Assembly (NCBI GenBank): GCA_021648145.1
Contig: JAKITI010000014.1
Span: 1 to 64,000 of the forward strand
DNA from: Gammaproteobacteria bacterium
GTDB lineage: Bacteria; Pseudomonadota; Gammaproteobacteria; JAADGQ01
Length of the DNA stretch: 64,000 bases
Direction of reading: 5' to 3'
Position 1 is the stretch's first letter; each line of letters starts with the position of its first letter. Positions 39,269 through 48,062 of the stretch are shown one piece after another. Below the pieces are notes generated by a model, which had not been told where the DNA came from, did no database searches, and worked only from the letters and a program-made list of their open reading frames with translations. Position numbers and translations under genes: made by a program.

Positions 39269-39526
39269 TTACGCTGCAGCTTGCGCCTTTTTATGCTCCG
39301 CCACCAGACCCGAAACACGCTCAGAAAGCTGTGCTCCCAGCGCTTGCCAGTGCTCTACACGCGCCAATTCGAGACGCAACCGTTCTTCATTACCACGAGC
39401 CACTGGGTTAAAAAATCCGATCCGCTCAATATAACGGCCATCACGTGGGCTGCGGCTGTCAGTCACAACTATATTGTAAAAAGGGCGTTTTTTAGCACCG
39501 CCGCGCGCCATACGTATCGTTACCAT
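39269..39526 (-). CDS. rpsP: 30S ribosomal protein S16
   Basis: The 85-residue protein starts [25 protein letters not shown], the S16 signature. It heads the rpsP-rimM-trmD-rplS operon; the promoter must lie in the 223-bp gap shared with divergent pcnB. Confidence 0.97.
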   Translation of the reverse strand: MVTIRMARGGAKKRPFYNIVVTDSRSPRDGRYIERIGFFNPVARGNEERLRLELARVEHWQALGAQLSERVSGLVAEHKKAQAAA

Positions 39527-39749
39527 CTAGACTATTCAAACCTCTAAAATAAATAAAAACTACTAGCATCAGAAAATACTGATACCATGAAAACCGAGCC
39601 ATTCTACGGATCAAGCACACCATCTGCAAGAAAAATTTCCACTACTGTAATTTCCCTACAATTTATACAATATTAATACCAAGCCGATATACAACAGACT
39701 GAAACCGTGTATTATACGCGCCTTTTAACGAACTTAAGAGTACACAGGA

Positions 39750-41063
39750 TTGGATTCCGTAGCAAAGATTACACAACCCATAATAACACCTCGATCAGAG
39801 CATAATATCTCACGCGCATACATCAGTGAAAATGCGCTTACGGTATTGTATTGCCTGAACGAAGCGGGCTACCAAGCCTACCTTGTGGGCGGCTGCATCA
39901 GAGATATGCTACTGGGACGTGAGCCCAAAGACTACGATATTGCAACCAGTGCCCGTCCCAATGAGGTCAATGCACTATTTCGTAATTGCCGGTTAGTCGG
40001 TCGCCGTTTTCGACTGGCTCACATAAATTTTGGCCGTGAAACAATTGAGGTCGCCACATTCCGCTCATCTCATCAAGCTACGACTGCAGGCGTGGAAGCT
40101 GAAAGTGGGCGCGTTTTAAGAGACAATGTTTTTGGCACGCTTGAAGATGATGCGATGCGCCGTGATTTCACTGTCAACTCACTCTATTACGGTATTGATG
40201 ACTTGGCCATACGCGACTATACCAACGGAATTCAGGATATAAAGAATGGCACTTTACGGCTTGTCGGAGACCCTGATACACGCTATAAAGAAGATCCCGT
40301 GCGCATGTTGCGAGCCATACGCTTTTCGACAAAGCTAGGCTTTAGCATTCACACGGACAGTGAACAACCGATTAAAAAACTGGGACATCTTTTAAAAGAT
40401 ATTCCTGCTGCACGCATTTACGAAGAAGTCCTCAAACTATTTCTGGGTGGCTGCGCAGTTCAGACTTTTGGCTTGCTACGTCACTATGGACTGTTTCACA
40501 ACCTGTTCCCACAACTTTCCACCTGTCTTGAACAAGAGGAGCATGGCTACCCACTCACCTTTGTCGCTCAGGCATTAAGCAACACCGATAAGCGCATATC
40601 AGAAAATAAACCCATCAGCCCATCATTTCTTTTTGCCTGTTTATTGTGGGAGCCGGTACGCGTTCTCGCACAAAACATCATACAAAAACAAGGCGTGAGC
40701 GAAACACAAGCAATGCAGATGGCAGGCGAAACTGTCATGATGAACCAGTTACCACTCGTCGCAATACCACGCCGTTTCAGTACGCCCATGCGTGAAATAT
40801 GGAATATGCAATTACGCTTCCAACACCGCTATGGTCAACGCCCTTTACGTTTTTTAACACACCCAAGATTCCGTGCTGCCTATGATTTCATGCTACTACG
40901 CGGCATGGCCGGCGAAGAGTTACAGGAAACTTGTGATTGGTGGACAAAATTACAAGATCAACCTGAGGTTCGACATGAATTAACTGCAGGCTCAAAACCC
41001 AAAGACTCTTATCGCTCAGCACGCCGAAAACGACCTGCTAAACGTAAAAAACCATCCAGTTGA
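39750..41063 (+). CDS. pcnB: Poly(A) polymerase I
   Basis: The 437-residue class II nucleotidyltransferase adds 3' poly(A) tails to RNA. VGGCIRDMLLGREPKDYDIATSA near 46-68 has the GG and DxD nucleotidyl-transfer residues, and DAMRRDFTVNSLYY near 132-145 distinguishes the family. The tail (RRKRPAKRKKPSS) is strongly basic, for RNA contact. It begins at a TTG, a rare start that also limits PcnB in other bacteria. Overlaps folK by one base. Confidence 0.92.
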   Translation: MDSVAKITQPIITPRSEHNISRAYISENALTVLYCLNEAGYQAYLVGGCIRDMLLGREPKDYDIATSARPNEVNALFRNCRLVGRRFRLAHINFGRETIEVATFRSSHQATTAGVEAESGRVLRDNVFGTLEDDAMRRDFTVNSLYYGIDDLAIRDYTNGIQDIKNGTLRLVGDPDTRYKEDPVRMLRAIRFSTKLGFSIHTDSEQPIKKLGHLLKDIPAARIYEEVLKLFLGGCAVQTFGLLRHYGLFHNLFPQLSTCLEQEEHGYPLTFVAQALSNTDKRISENKPISPSFLFACLLWEPVRVLAQNIIQKQGVSETQAMQMAGETVMMNQLPLVAIPRRFSTPMREIWNMQLRFQHRYGQRPLRFLTHPRFRAAYDFMLLRGMAGEELQETCDWWTKLQDQPEVRHELTAGSKPKDSYRSARRKRPAKRKKPSS

Positions 41064-41560
41064 TGACATCCGTTAGAGCTTACGTTGGTCTAGGCAGCAA
41101 CCTAAACAGCCCAATTCAACAAGTCAAACAAGCACTATCCACACTCAAAGCAGTCCCAAACACAAAACTCATCAGCCATTCGTCGCTTTATCAAAGTGCA
41201 CCGATGGGGCCGCAAGACCAACCCAACTACATTAATGCAGCTGCAGCACTCGATACAACACTTGATGCAGACACACTATTAACTGCTTTGCAAAGCATCG
41301 AAAACCAACAAGGCAGAGTACGCGATGGACATCGCTGGGGACCACGCACTCTTGATATGGATCTGCTTCTTTACGGAGAAGTACAGCAAAAAAGTATAAG
41401 GCTCACACTTCCCCATCCTGCGCTGCACTTAAGAGGCTTTGTACTGGTACCTCTCAATGAAATTGCACCTAGTCTCATCGTTCCAGGACTTGGAAAATTA
41501 CAAAAAATCATGAACAATATTCGAGCGGATAATTCACAGATTTTGGAGAAAATATCATGA
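41063..41560 (+). CDS. folK: 2-amino-4-hydroxy-6-hydroxymethyldihydropteridine diphosphokinase
   Basis: The 165-residue HPPK starts MTSVRAYVGLGSNL. YQSAPMGPQDQPNYINAA near 47-64 and RWGPRTLDMDLLLYG near 93-107 bind ATP, magnesium and pterin. Located between pcnB and panB as in E. coli. Overlaps panB by 4 bp (ATGA). Confidence 0.94.
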   Translation: MTSVRAYVGLGSNLNSPIQQVKQALSTLKAVPNTKLISHSSLYQSAPMGPQDQPNYINAAAALDTTLDADTLLTALQSIENQQGRVRDGHRWGPRTLDMDLLLYGEVQQKSIRLTLPHPALHLRGFVLVPLNEIAPSLIVPGLGKLQKIMNNIRADNSQILEKIS

Positions 41561-42369
41561 CCTCACATAACCCAGCAACACCGATCACGCTTCCTACACT
41601 GAAAAAAATGAAAGCGTCAGGTGAAAAAATCACTTGTCTAACAGCTTATGACGCAAGTTTTTCTCAATTACTGGATCAAGCAGGAGTTGAAATATTACTT
41701 GTTGGCGACTCACTTGGAATGGTTATTCAGGGTTTCGATTCAACGCTCCCAGTCACAATGGAAGAGATAATTTACCACAGCCGCTGTGTTGCACGAGGGC
41801 GACAACGTGCATTACTCATGGTTGACATGCCATTTTCAAGCGACCTGACTCTGGACGACACATTAAAAAATGCAGGTCGCCTCATGAAAGAAGGTGGAGC
41901 GCACATTATAAAGCTGGAGGGTGGTCACCAACAAATTAAAGCCATCCAGACACTTGCACAACAAGGAATTCCGACCTGTAGTCATTTGGGTTTATTGCCA
42001 CAATCGGTACATAAACAAGGGGGATATCGAGTTCAAGGGCGTGATAGCACAAGTGCGCAAGCACTGCTCAATGAAGCCACTGCAGTTGAAAAAGCAGGGG
42101 CTGACCTACTGTTATTAGAGTGCATACCCGCCACTCTTGCCACAACAATCAGCCAAACTGTTCAAATCCCCGTCATCGGTATTGGTGCAGGCAATGGCTG
42201 CGATGGTCAAGTACTTGTCTTATACGATGCACTCGATATCACTGCTGGAAAAAAACCCAAATTTACTAAAAACTTTCTTGAAGGCAGCCACTCTATTCTA
42301 GGCGCGATAGAGAAATATATGGCTGAAGTCAAAAACGGCACCTTCCCCTCAGACGAGCACAGCTTTTAA
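41557..42369 (+). CDS. panB: 3-methyl-2-oxobutanoate hydroxymethyltransferase
   Basis: The 270-residue enzyme makes ketopantoate. CLTAYDASFSQLLDQAGVEILLVGDSLGMV near 28-57 carries metal-binding aspartates, KLEGG near 119-123 is in the active site and PVIGIGAGNGCDGQVLV near 202-218 is a family signature. 3 bp before panC. Confidence 0.95.
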   Translation: MTSHNPATPITLPTLKKMKASGEKITCLTAYDASFSQLLDQAGVEILLVGDSLGMVIQGFDSTLPVTMEEIIYHSRCVARGRQRALLMVDMPFSSDLTLDDTLKNAGRLMKEGGAHIIKLEGGHQQIKAIQTLAQQGIPTCSHLGLLPQSVHKQGGYRVQGRDSTSAQALLNEATAVEKAGADLLLLECIPATLATTISQTVQIPVIGIGAGNGCDGQVLVLYDALDITAGKKPKFTKNFLEGSHSILGAIEKYMAEVKNGTFPSDEHSF

Positions 42370-42372
42370 TTT

Positions 42373-43230
42373 ATGCGTACCATACAAAAAATAGATGAAA
42401 TACATGCCCAGATCCGAGCATGGCACAATGCAGATAAACAGATTGCATTTATCCCAACCATGGGAAATTTGCATGATGGCCACCTATCACTCATCAAACA
42501 AGCCCATCAACGTGCTGATCATGTTGTTGTCAGCATCTTTGTCAACCCAATGCAATTTGGAACAGATGAAGATTTTGAAAATTACCCTCACACACCACAA
42601 GACGACAATAAAAAGTTATTCGAAGCAGGGATTGATTTGCTATTTATACCAACTGCATCAGACCTCTACCCTCAAGGCATTGAAGCAAGCACTCGCGTTG
42701 AAGTACCTGGTTATTCTGATATTTTATGTGGCGCTCATCGCCCAAATCATTTCACAGGCGTTTCGACCATCGTCACTAAGTTTTTCAATATCATACAGCC
42801 TGATATCGCACTCTTTGGCGAAAAAGACTACCAGCAACTATTGATCATTCGCCGTGTCACTGAAGATTTATGCATTCCGGTCACCATCCTGAGCACACCC
42901 ACAATAAGAGAGCATGATGGCCTTGCCATAAGTTCGCGCAACAGCTATCTGTCAGTCAGTGAGCGACAAAATGCCCCCACCCTATACAAAACATTAAAAC
43001 AAATAAAAAAGGAACTGCAATCAGGCAACCTTGACTACACGGCACTAGAAAAAAGCGCACTTTCAATGCTCGCAAAAGAGAACTTTGCCCCTGATTATTT
43101 CAGTATACGCCGAGCCGATAATTTAGCACTCGTACAGCCAGAGGATAGCCACCTTGTTATACTGGCAGCAGCCAAGCTTGGAAAAACCCGCCTTATCGAC
43201 AACATAAGTGTCACGATCACTGCCACATAA
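42373..43230 (+). CDS. panC: Pantoate--beta-alanine ligase
   Basis: The 285-residue ligase joins pantoate and beta-alanine using ATP. PTMGNLHDGHLSLI near 28-41 is the HIGH-like motif. FGEKDYQQLLIIRR near 149-162 and LAISSRNSYLS near 183-193 (KMSKS-like) complete the active site. panD, which makes its beta-alanine, lies 1 kb further on, with one unrelated gene between. Confidence 0.95.
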   Translation: MRTIQKIDEIHAQIRAWHNADKQIAFIPTMGNLHDGHLSLIKQAHQRADHVVVSIFVNPMQFGTDEDFENYPHTPQDDNKKLFEAGIDLLFIPTASDLYPQGIEASTRVEVPGYSDILCGAHRPNHFTGVSTIVTKFFNIIQPDIALFGEKDYQQLLIIRRVTEDLCIPVTILSTPTIREHDGLAISSRNSYLSVSERQNAPTLYKTLKQIKKELQSGNLDYTALEKSALSMLAKENFAPDYFSIRRADNLALVQPEDSHLVILAAAKLGKTRLIDNISVTITAT

Positions 43231-43312
43231 TAACGTAACAACACCAGCAATTCCCGTCGTTAATGTGCTAAAATACACTGACAAATAAAAAGGGTAAAAA
43301 GCCCTATAACAG

Positions 43313-43405
43313 TATAATTGCAGGGTGCTTGATTTGTCTAAAGAGGATTTTCACCTCATTAGCTCACGCTCATGCTGAGCGCACCCAAATATTTGGGAGA
43401 AAGAA
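43313..43405 (+). promoter_or_regulatory. Promoter and structured leader RNA; riboswitch candidate
   Basis: A TATAAT (43313-43318) would start transcription at about 43324. From 43323 the leader folds as a junction: GGGTGC (43323-43328) pairs with GCACCC (43381-43386), enclosing GAGG/CCTC (43343-43346, 43354-43357) and GCTCA/TGAGC (43362-43366, 43376-43380). The CCC of the closing stem also begins a perfect palindrome CCCAAATATTTGGG (43384-43397), whose right half contains the Shine-Dalgarno GGGAG (43395-43399). The closing stem and the ribosome-site-hiding hairpin cannot form together. This is what is seen; ligand or protein control is inference, and no known riboswitch consensus was recognised. 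Confidence 0.5.
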
Positions 43406-44086
43406 ATGTCTTATAAAAATAATGTATTAAAAATAATAACATTAGCAACACTCATCTTAGCACCAATATCCCTGCAGGCAGCGCAGATAACGCAGGCAAC
43501 AACATGGATGGCTATTGGTGCCACTAATGCCTGGAGTGGTAATTCTGAAATTTCTGAATTCACATTTGGAGGTGCGACTTTCACAGATGGTCAGTTTAAT
43601 ACAGACTATTCCGAAAGGATTTTAACTAGTTCTGTTATTTGCTGTGCGAATTATAGAAGAGGAGGAGGAAGAGGAGAGATGAGTTACTCATTCAATGATT
43701 GGAGTATATTTTCAAGTCCTGTACATGATTTTAATGATATGACAGCACCGCAAATTGACCTCAGTGAAATGCGCGCAAATTTTAGCTCATTAGTATTTAC
43801 CGTTTGGGATGAAAATGGAACTGCTTATGATGGCTGGGATATCGGCAACCCAGGGTGGGTTCCTATAATTGACAATGGAAATAATACATTTTCAGCATCT
43901 TGGATTACTCCCGCACCACGAAATAAAGGGGACAACTCCTTCTATCCTCCTGGAGATAAATTTAGTATAACATTTATGCCAACACCTGTTCCTATGCCAG
44001 CATCCATATTGCTTTTATGCTCTGCCTTGCTTATTTTGTTCTCTACATTAAAAAAGCCATATAATCGGGCAACCGGAGGACTCTAA
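43406..44086 (+). CDS. Exported protein with PEP-CTERM-like sorting signal
   Basis: The 226-residue protein has a signal peptide (1-25, cut near LQAA). The mature part is beta-rich, aromatic and asparagine-rich without a recognised domain; it has a glycine/arginine patch (RRGGGRGE) and adjacent cysteines (ICCAN). The C-terminus has the tripartite arrangement of PEP-CTERM proteins: VPMPAS, a hydrophobic helix of about 18 residues, then KKPYNR. Such proteins are cleaved by exosortase and are usually found in strains that export polysaccharide. No exosortase is in this window. It sits between panC and panD with its own promoter-like leader, so it looks inserted into the pantothenate genes. Confidence 0.6.
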   Translation: MSYKNNVLKIITLATLILAPISLQAAQITQATTWMAIGATNAWSGNSEISEFTFGGATFTDGQFNTDYSERILTSSVICCANYRRGGGRGEMSYSFNDWSIFSSPVHDFNDMTAPQIDLSEMRANFSSLVFTVWDENGTAYDGWDIGNPGWVPIIDNGNNTFSASWITPAPRNKGDNSFYPPGDKFSITFMPTPVPMPASILLLCSALLILFSTLKKPYNRATGGL

Positions 44087-44152
44087 CACCCAACCCCCAC
44101 AAGCACTGCCATTTAGTTAAACCTACAAAACAGTTTAGACAAGGCTCAAAAA

Positions 44153-44182
44153 TACAGGAAATTACAGGAAATTACAGGAAAT
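44153..44182. repeat. Three tandem copies of a 10-bp word
   Basis: TACAGGAAAT is repeated three times without interruption, 45 bp upstream of panD. It resembles a short slippage repeat. Confidence 0.8.
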
Positions 44183-44226
44183 GTTATACTACGCGACCCA
44201 ATAACAGAATAGGAGCGTTTTGCTAT

Positions 44227-44607
44227 ATGCAGTGCACCATGCTCAAATCTAAATTACACCGTGTACGAGTCACTCACTCAGAGCTTGAATACGAAGGCTC
44301 ATGTGCGATTGATGGTGTATTACTTGATGCTGCGAACATACTGGAGTATGAGCAAATTCATATATACAACATCAATAATGGTGAGCGCTTTACCACATAC
44401 GCGATTCGCGGCGAAGAAAACTCTGGAATTATATCAGTCAACGGCGCAGCCGCCCATAAAGCCAACCCAGATGATCGGCTCATTATCTGCACCTATGCAA
44501 CTTTACACAAACAAGAGCTTGATACTTTCAAGCCAGTTCTAGTCTATTTCGATGAAAACAACCAAATTTCCCACTGCAAAAGTTCAATTCCGACTCAAGC
44601 TGCATAA
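44227..44607 (+). CDS. panD: Aspartate 1-decarboxylase
   Basis: The 126-residue proenzyme makes beta-alanine for PanC. Self-cleavage occurs at Gly-Ser in YEGSCAID near 22-29, giving the pyruvoyl cofactor. [27 protein letters not shown] follows the family. Start 44227 ([17 protein letters not shown]) aligns with the common MIRTMLQGKLH start and has AGGAG 11 bases upstream. Confidence 0.94.
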   Translation: MQCTMLKSKLHRVRVTHSELEYEGSCAIDGVLLDAANILEYEQIHIYNINNGERFTTYAIRGEENSGIISVNGAAAHKANPDDRLIICTYATLHKQELDTFKPVLVYFDENNQISHCKSSIPTQAA

Positions 44608-44613
44608 ATAAAC

Positions 44614-44654
44614 AAAAAAGCCCCGCTCATTTGAAAATAAACGGGGCTTTATTA
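44614..44654. terminator. Bidirectional intrinsic terminator
   Basis: AAAGCCCCG (44617-44625) pairs with CGGGGCTTT (44642-44650), with A-run and T-run on either side. Ends panD and the convergent SAP-domain gene. Confidence 0.85.
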
Positions 44655-44676
44655 TTAACAATACGACTCAAACAAA

Positions 44677-44883
44677 TTACATTTTCAACGCACGCCTTGC
44701 CGAAGAAAAACAGTCATCACGCCACAAACAGCCCACCTGATCACAACCATTGGATTTCTCAGTCGCAAAACAACTGTAATTACCTTCACATTCCTGAATT
44801 GTTCTAATCAAAACTGTTTTATTCAGTTTCCCAGACTTAATACCATTCTCACGAGCGATTGTGCGAACTTCTTGCATATTCAT
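44677..44883 (-). CDS. Small SAP-domain protein with cysteines
   Basis: The 68-residue protein has an N-terminal SAP-like helix-turn-helix (MNMQEVRTIARENGIKSGKLNKTVLIRTIQ) followed by six cysteine-containing positions including CFATEKSNGCDQVGCLWRDDC. The family occurs as short, single-gene proteins in proteobacteria, with no assigned function; SAP motifs bind nucleic acid and the cysteines could hold zinc. Expression as a single gene is suggested by the flanking terminator. Confidence 0.7.
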   Translation of the reverse strand: MNMQEVRTIARENGIKSGKLNKTVLIRTIQECEGNYSCFATEKSNGCDQVGCLWRDDCFSSARRALKM

Positions 44884-44967
44884 ATATGGGCTATTCCTTT
44901 CACCAAAAATTAAATACGTTCTTAAAACAAGAAAACAGTTGCTCTATCGGCACATATAGAACAAATT

Positions 44968-47763
44968 TTAGCCCGTATTTCGCATTCCTGACGCAATGGC
45001 ATTAATACTCCTGAGCAATGGATCAATCCACTGCTGCCGCTCTTCGTCACTTAACGATTCATCACGACAACGCTCAAGCAGTACAATCTGAATATGGTTG
45101 AGCGGATCAAGATATGGATCACGTCGATGAAGCGTAAACTCCAAAGATGAGCTATCCTCAAGCAGACGACTTATCCCGGCAATACTCAGAATAGCCTTCA
45201 CCGTTTTATTAAACTCATCATTAATCTGTTGAAAAAATTGATCGGCCAACGCTTTATCTTCACACAAACCCGCATACTCTTTTGCAGTTTCCATATTAGC
45301 CTTAAACAAAGCCATCTGCGTATTGCCAATCAAAGCACTAAAAAATGGCCACTGCTGATTCATCTCTTTGAGTTTTTCCAACACATCAGGTTGTTTCTCT
45401 TTTAACGCCTCAAAAGCACTCCCTATTCCATACCATGCGGGCATGGTATAGCGTGACTGAGCCCAGCCAAATACCCAGGGAATTGCACGGATTGATGATT
45501 TGGAAGGATCCCCTTTTTTACGATGACTTGGGCGTGAGCCCAAATTCATATACCCCAGCTCCGTCACAGGGGAAGTTTCATAAAAAAAGTTAAAAAACCC
45601 AGCCTGATGATCTGTTAGATTACGATAAGAGTCCTCACCACTACGAGCAATTTGGCTCATAATCTCCAGATATTCATCATTATCTTTCTTAGCCCCTACA
45701 ATCAGACTTGTACTGGATTTCATCAAACCAGTCACACCGAGAGAGAGTTCGTAAACCGCTGTTTCAACATTACTGTATTTAGAAGAGAGCATTTCGCCCT
45801 GTTCAGTAATTTTGATTTGTCCCAGCACCGTTCCTGAAGGTTGGGATAAAATGGCATCATGTGTTGGACCGCCACCCCGACCAATCGTCCCACCACGACC
45901 ATGAAACAAGCGACAATCAATACTGCGTGACTGTGCCAGTGCAATCACTCGCTTTTGAGCCTCATAAAGACTCCAGACAGAGCTCAGAATACCGCCATCT
46001 TTACATGAGTCAGAATAACCCAGCATGACTTCCTGCAAATTGCCCGATGATTTCAACAGAGTGGTATAAGTCGGATCATCGAACAGCGTATTCATTACCG
46101 GTTCAATATGTGACAAATCTTCAATCGTTTCGAACAGCGGTGACACATTGACATGACAAAACCACTCAGAACCCCGCAGCCCTACCAAACCATTCATATA
46201 GGCCAACCACATCACCTCCATGACATGACTGGCTGTGTGCGTCATAGAAACCACATAACTACCAAACGCACGAGGACTGATCTCTTTACGCATTTGAACC
46301 ATCACACCAAACACATCTAGCGTTTCAAGCGTTGGCTCACTCAAAACATCTCGATCAATCGAAGATGATTTTTTGTCCTGCTCGATAAAACGAGCCAATG
46401 CCTGCAATCTTTCAGATTCATTCAGTGATAGATAATCCAGCTCACTGTCATACTGAGCGATAATTTCAGCAACCGCCTCTGTATGGCGTGTTGATTCTTG
46501 ACGAATATCCAGCTGAGCCAGAAAAAAGCCAAAAGTTTCTACCAGACGAATCAAGTCTTTCAGCTCACCATTCGCAGCACTGCCATCACCATGACTGACC
46601 AAGGAACGATGAATCACACACAAATCTTCAAGAAATTCATTCTCTGATGGATAGGCATCCTCAAAAGCCGTTGGCGATTCACCAGCTAAGCGCTGCTTCA
46701 CTGCTTTTAAATTACACTGCAAGCGATAGCGCATGACATACAACTTACGCCGATAACACTCATCACGAAAGCGATCAACATGCCCCAGTGCAACTTCAGC
46801 ATAACGCTCATCATTTTCCAGACTTTTCAAGAGTTTTTCACTGGGCTGACATAGCAAGCTTGAATGCGATAAAATACGGCTGAGCCCTGTCACACGGTCA
46901 ATATACTCACCCAAGATAGATCGAGACTGCGTACGCATCGCATAAACCGTTGTCTCAGGTTTAACATTAGGATTTCCATCACGATCGCCGCCAATCCATG
47001 AACCGAAATGAATAAAATTAGGCACACGAATATTGTGTTGCAGAGAGCCATCTTCGCCGTAAACACGATCAATCGCTCTTTCTAGATAACGGTAAGTCGT
47101 GCATACAGCATCAAACAGACTGTCTTCAAAATAGTAAATACCATTTTTAAGTTCATCTGCAACCGTTGGCTTTTTCACTCGAACTTCATCAGTTTTCCAT
47201 AAAATCTGAATCTGAGTTTCCAAGTTACGAATAATCTCCTGACGCTCATACTCACTCAGGTTAGGATTATCAACACGCTCACTGGTCACAAATACTCGGC
47301 GCAGTGCTTCCATGATAATACGGCGTTTTGACTCCGTCGGGTGCGCAGTCATGACTGGAATATAAGCAAGACGATTCAGCAAAATTTGCAGTTGCTGCTC
47401 ACTAATTTCTTGATCACGAAACTCTCGAAGTGTTCTATCGAACGAGCCGTGCCAAAGTACACCACCCTTGTGTACCTGTTGGCGACGCTCTCGATGCTGA
47501 TAAGACTCTTCAGCAATGTTAACCAGACTGAAATAAGTACTGAATGCACGAACTACGTGAGTAACGCTTTCAGAATCAAGGTCGGCAATCAACCTGCGCA
47601 GCATTTTACTTTTTTCAGCATCGACGTGATCTCGAAGATCAATGTACCCTTTTCGCAGAGTCTCAACAGCCTCGAATACTTTATCACCCGCCTGGGCATG
47701 CAAAATATTGCCCAGCAAATTCCCAAATAATCTCACACGTGCGTGTAACTGCTCATCACTCAT
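44968..47763 (-). CDS. ppc: Phosphoenolpyruvate carboxylase
   Basis: The 931-residue enzyme makes oxaloacetate from PEP and bicarbonate, replenishing the TCA cycle or serving C4 carbon fixation. VMTAHPTESKRR near 136-147 holds the catalytic histidine, HFGSWIGGDRDGNP near 250 the substrate site, GYSDSCKDGG near 597 and FHGRGGTIGRGGGP near 630 the catalytic loop. The C-terminus ends RNTG, as needed for activity. Length is normal. Confidence 0.97.
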   Translation of the reverse strand: MSDEQLHARVRLFGNLLGNILHAQAGDKVFEAVETLRKGYIDLRDHVDAEKSKMLRRLIADLDSESVTHVVRAFSTYFSLVNIAEESYQHRERRQQVHKGGVLWHGSFDRTLREFRDQEISEQQLQILLNRLAYIPVMTAHPTESKRRIIMEALRRVFVTSERVDNPNLSEYERQEIIRNLETQIQILWKTDEVRVKKPTVADELKNGIYYFEDSLFDAVCTTYRYLERAIDRVYGEDGSLQHNIRVPNFIHFGSWIGGDRDGNPNVKPETTVYAMRTQSRSILGEYIDRVTGLSRILSHSSLLCQPSEKLLKSLENDERYAEVALGHVDRFRDECYRRKLYVMRYRLQCNLKAVKQRLAGESPTAFEDAYPSENEFLEDLCVIHRSLVSHGDGSAANGELKDLIRLVETFGFFLAQLDIRQESTRHTEAVAEIIAQYDSELDYLSLNESERLQALARFIEQDKKSSSIDRDVLSEPTLETLDVFGVMVQMRKEISPRAFGSYVVSMTHTASHVMEVMWLAYMNGLVGLRGSEWFCHVNVSPLFETIEDLSHIEPVMNTLFDDPTYTTLLKSSGNLQEVMLGYSDSCKDGGILSSVWSLYEAQKRVIALAQSRSIDCRLFHGRGGTIGRGGGPTHDAILSQPSGTVLGQIKITEQGEMLSSKYSNVETAVYELSLGVTGLMKSSTSLIVGAKKDNDEYLEIMSQIARSGEDSYRNLTDHQAGFFNFFYETSPVTELGYMNLGSRPSHRKKGDPSKSSIRAIPWVFGWAQSRYTMPAWYGIGSAFEALKEKQPDVLEKLKEMNQQWPFFSALIGNTQMALFKANMETAKEYAGLCEDKALADQFFQQINDEFNKTVKAILSIAGISRLLEDSSSLEFTLHRRDPYLDPLNHIQIVLLERCRDESLSDEERQQWIDPLLRSINAIASGMRNTG

Positions 47764-48062
47764 GAAACATCATTCCTTTTAACTTTATTGAAAGTGGGAT
47801 GAAAATATTTTCGCGCATTATACCCTTTCAGAGGCGATCTGTTTACTAACTTCGGGATAAGGGACGTATACTGAATAATTTATACTTCAAGTTTCGGAGC
47901 TAATTTTCGCCCAACTGGAGGCCTCCATGAATAATGACACGAACAAGCGCATATTACCAAAGCCGTAGCCAGTGGCTTCTAGGAGGCTGTCCTGCGCAAC
48001 CGCCAACTCCAACAGTTTGCAATGAACTCTCCCCCATAAATAATAAGATCAAGCCAATATAT
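47764..48062. repeat. Intergenic region holding a diverged copy of the inverted-repeat arm
   Basis: The region is ~300 bp between ppc and the histidine kinase. Positions 47880-47898 (TATACTTCAAGTTTCGGAG) match the arm of the 14822-14923 element at 17 of 19 bases, but the opposite arm is only weakly recognisable near 48020 (GCAATGAACTC). The rest contains G/C-rich small repeats (GGAGGCCTCC at 47917). No gene is supported. Confidence 0.5.

Noticed and set aside
43255-43325. Sigma-54 promoter upstream of the PEP-CTERM-like gene
   Set aside because: No TGGCAC-N5-TTGCA pattern; TATAAT at 43313 fits sigma-70 better.
43323-43397. c-di-GMP (GEMM) riboswitch
   Set aside because: The leader lacks the conserved GEMM sequence blocks; only the two-hairpin junction is common.
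44153-44182. CRISPR-like repeats
   Set aside because: Direct 10-bp repeats with no spacers and no cas genes.
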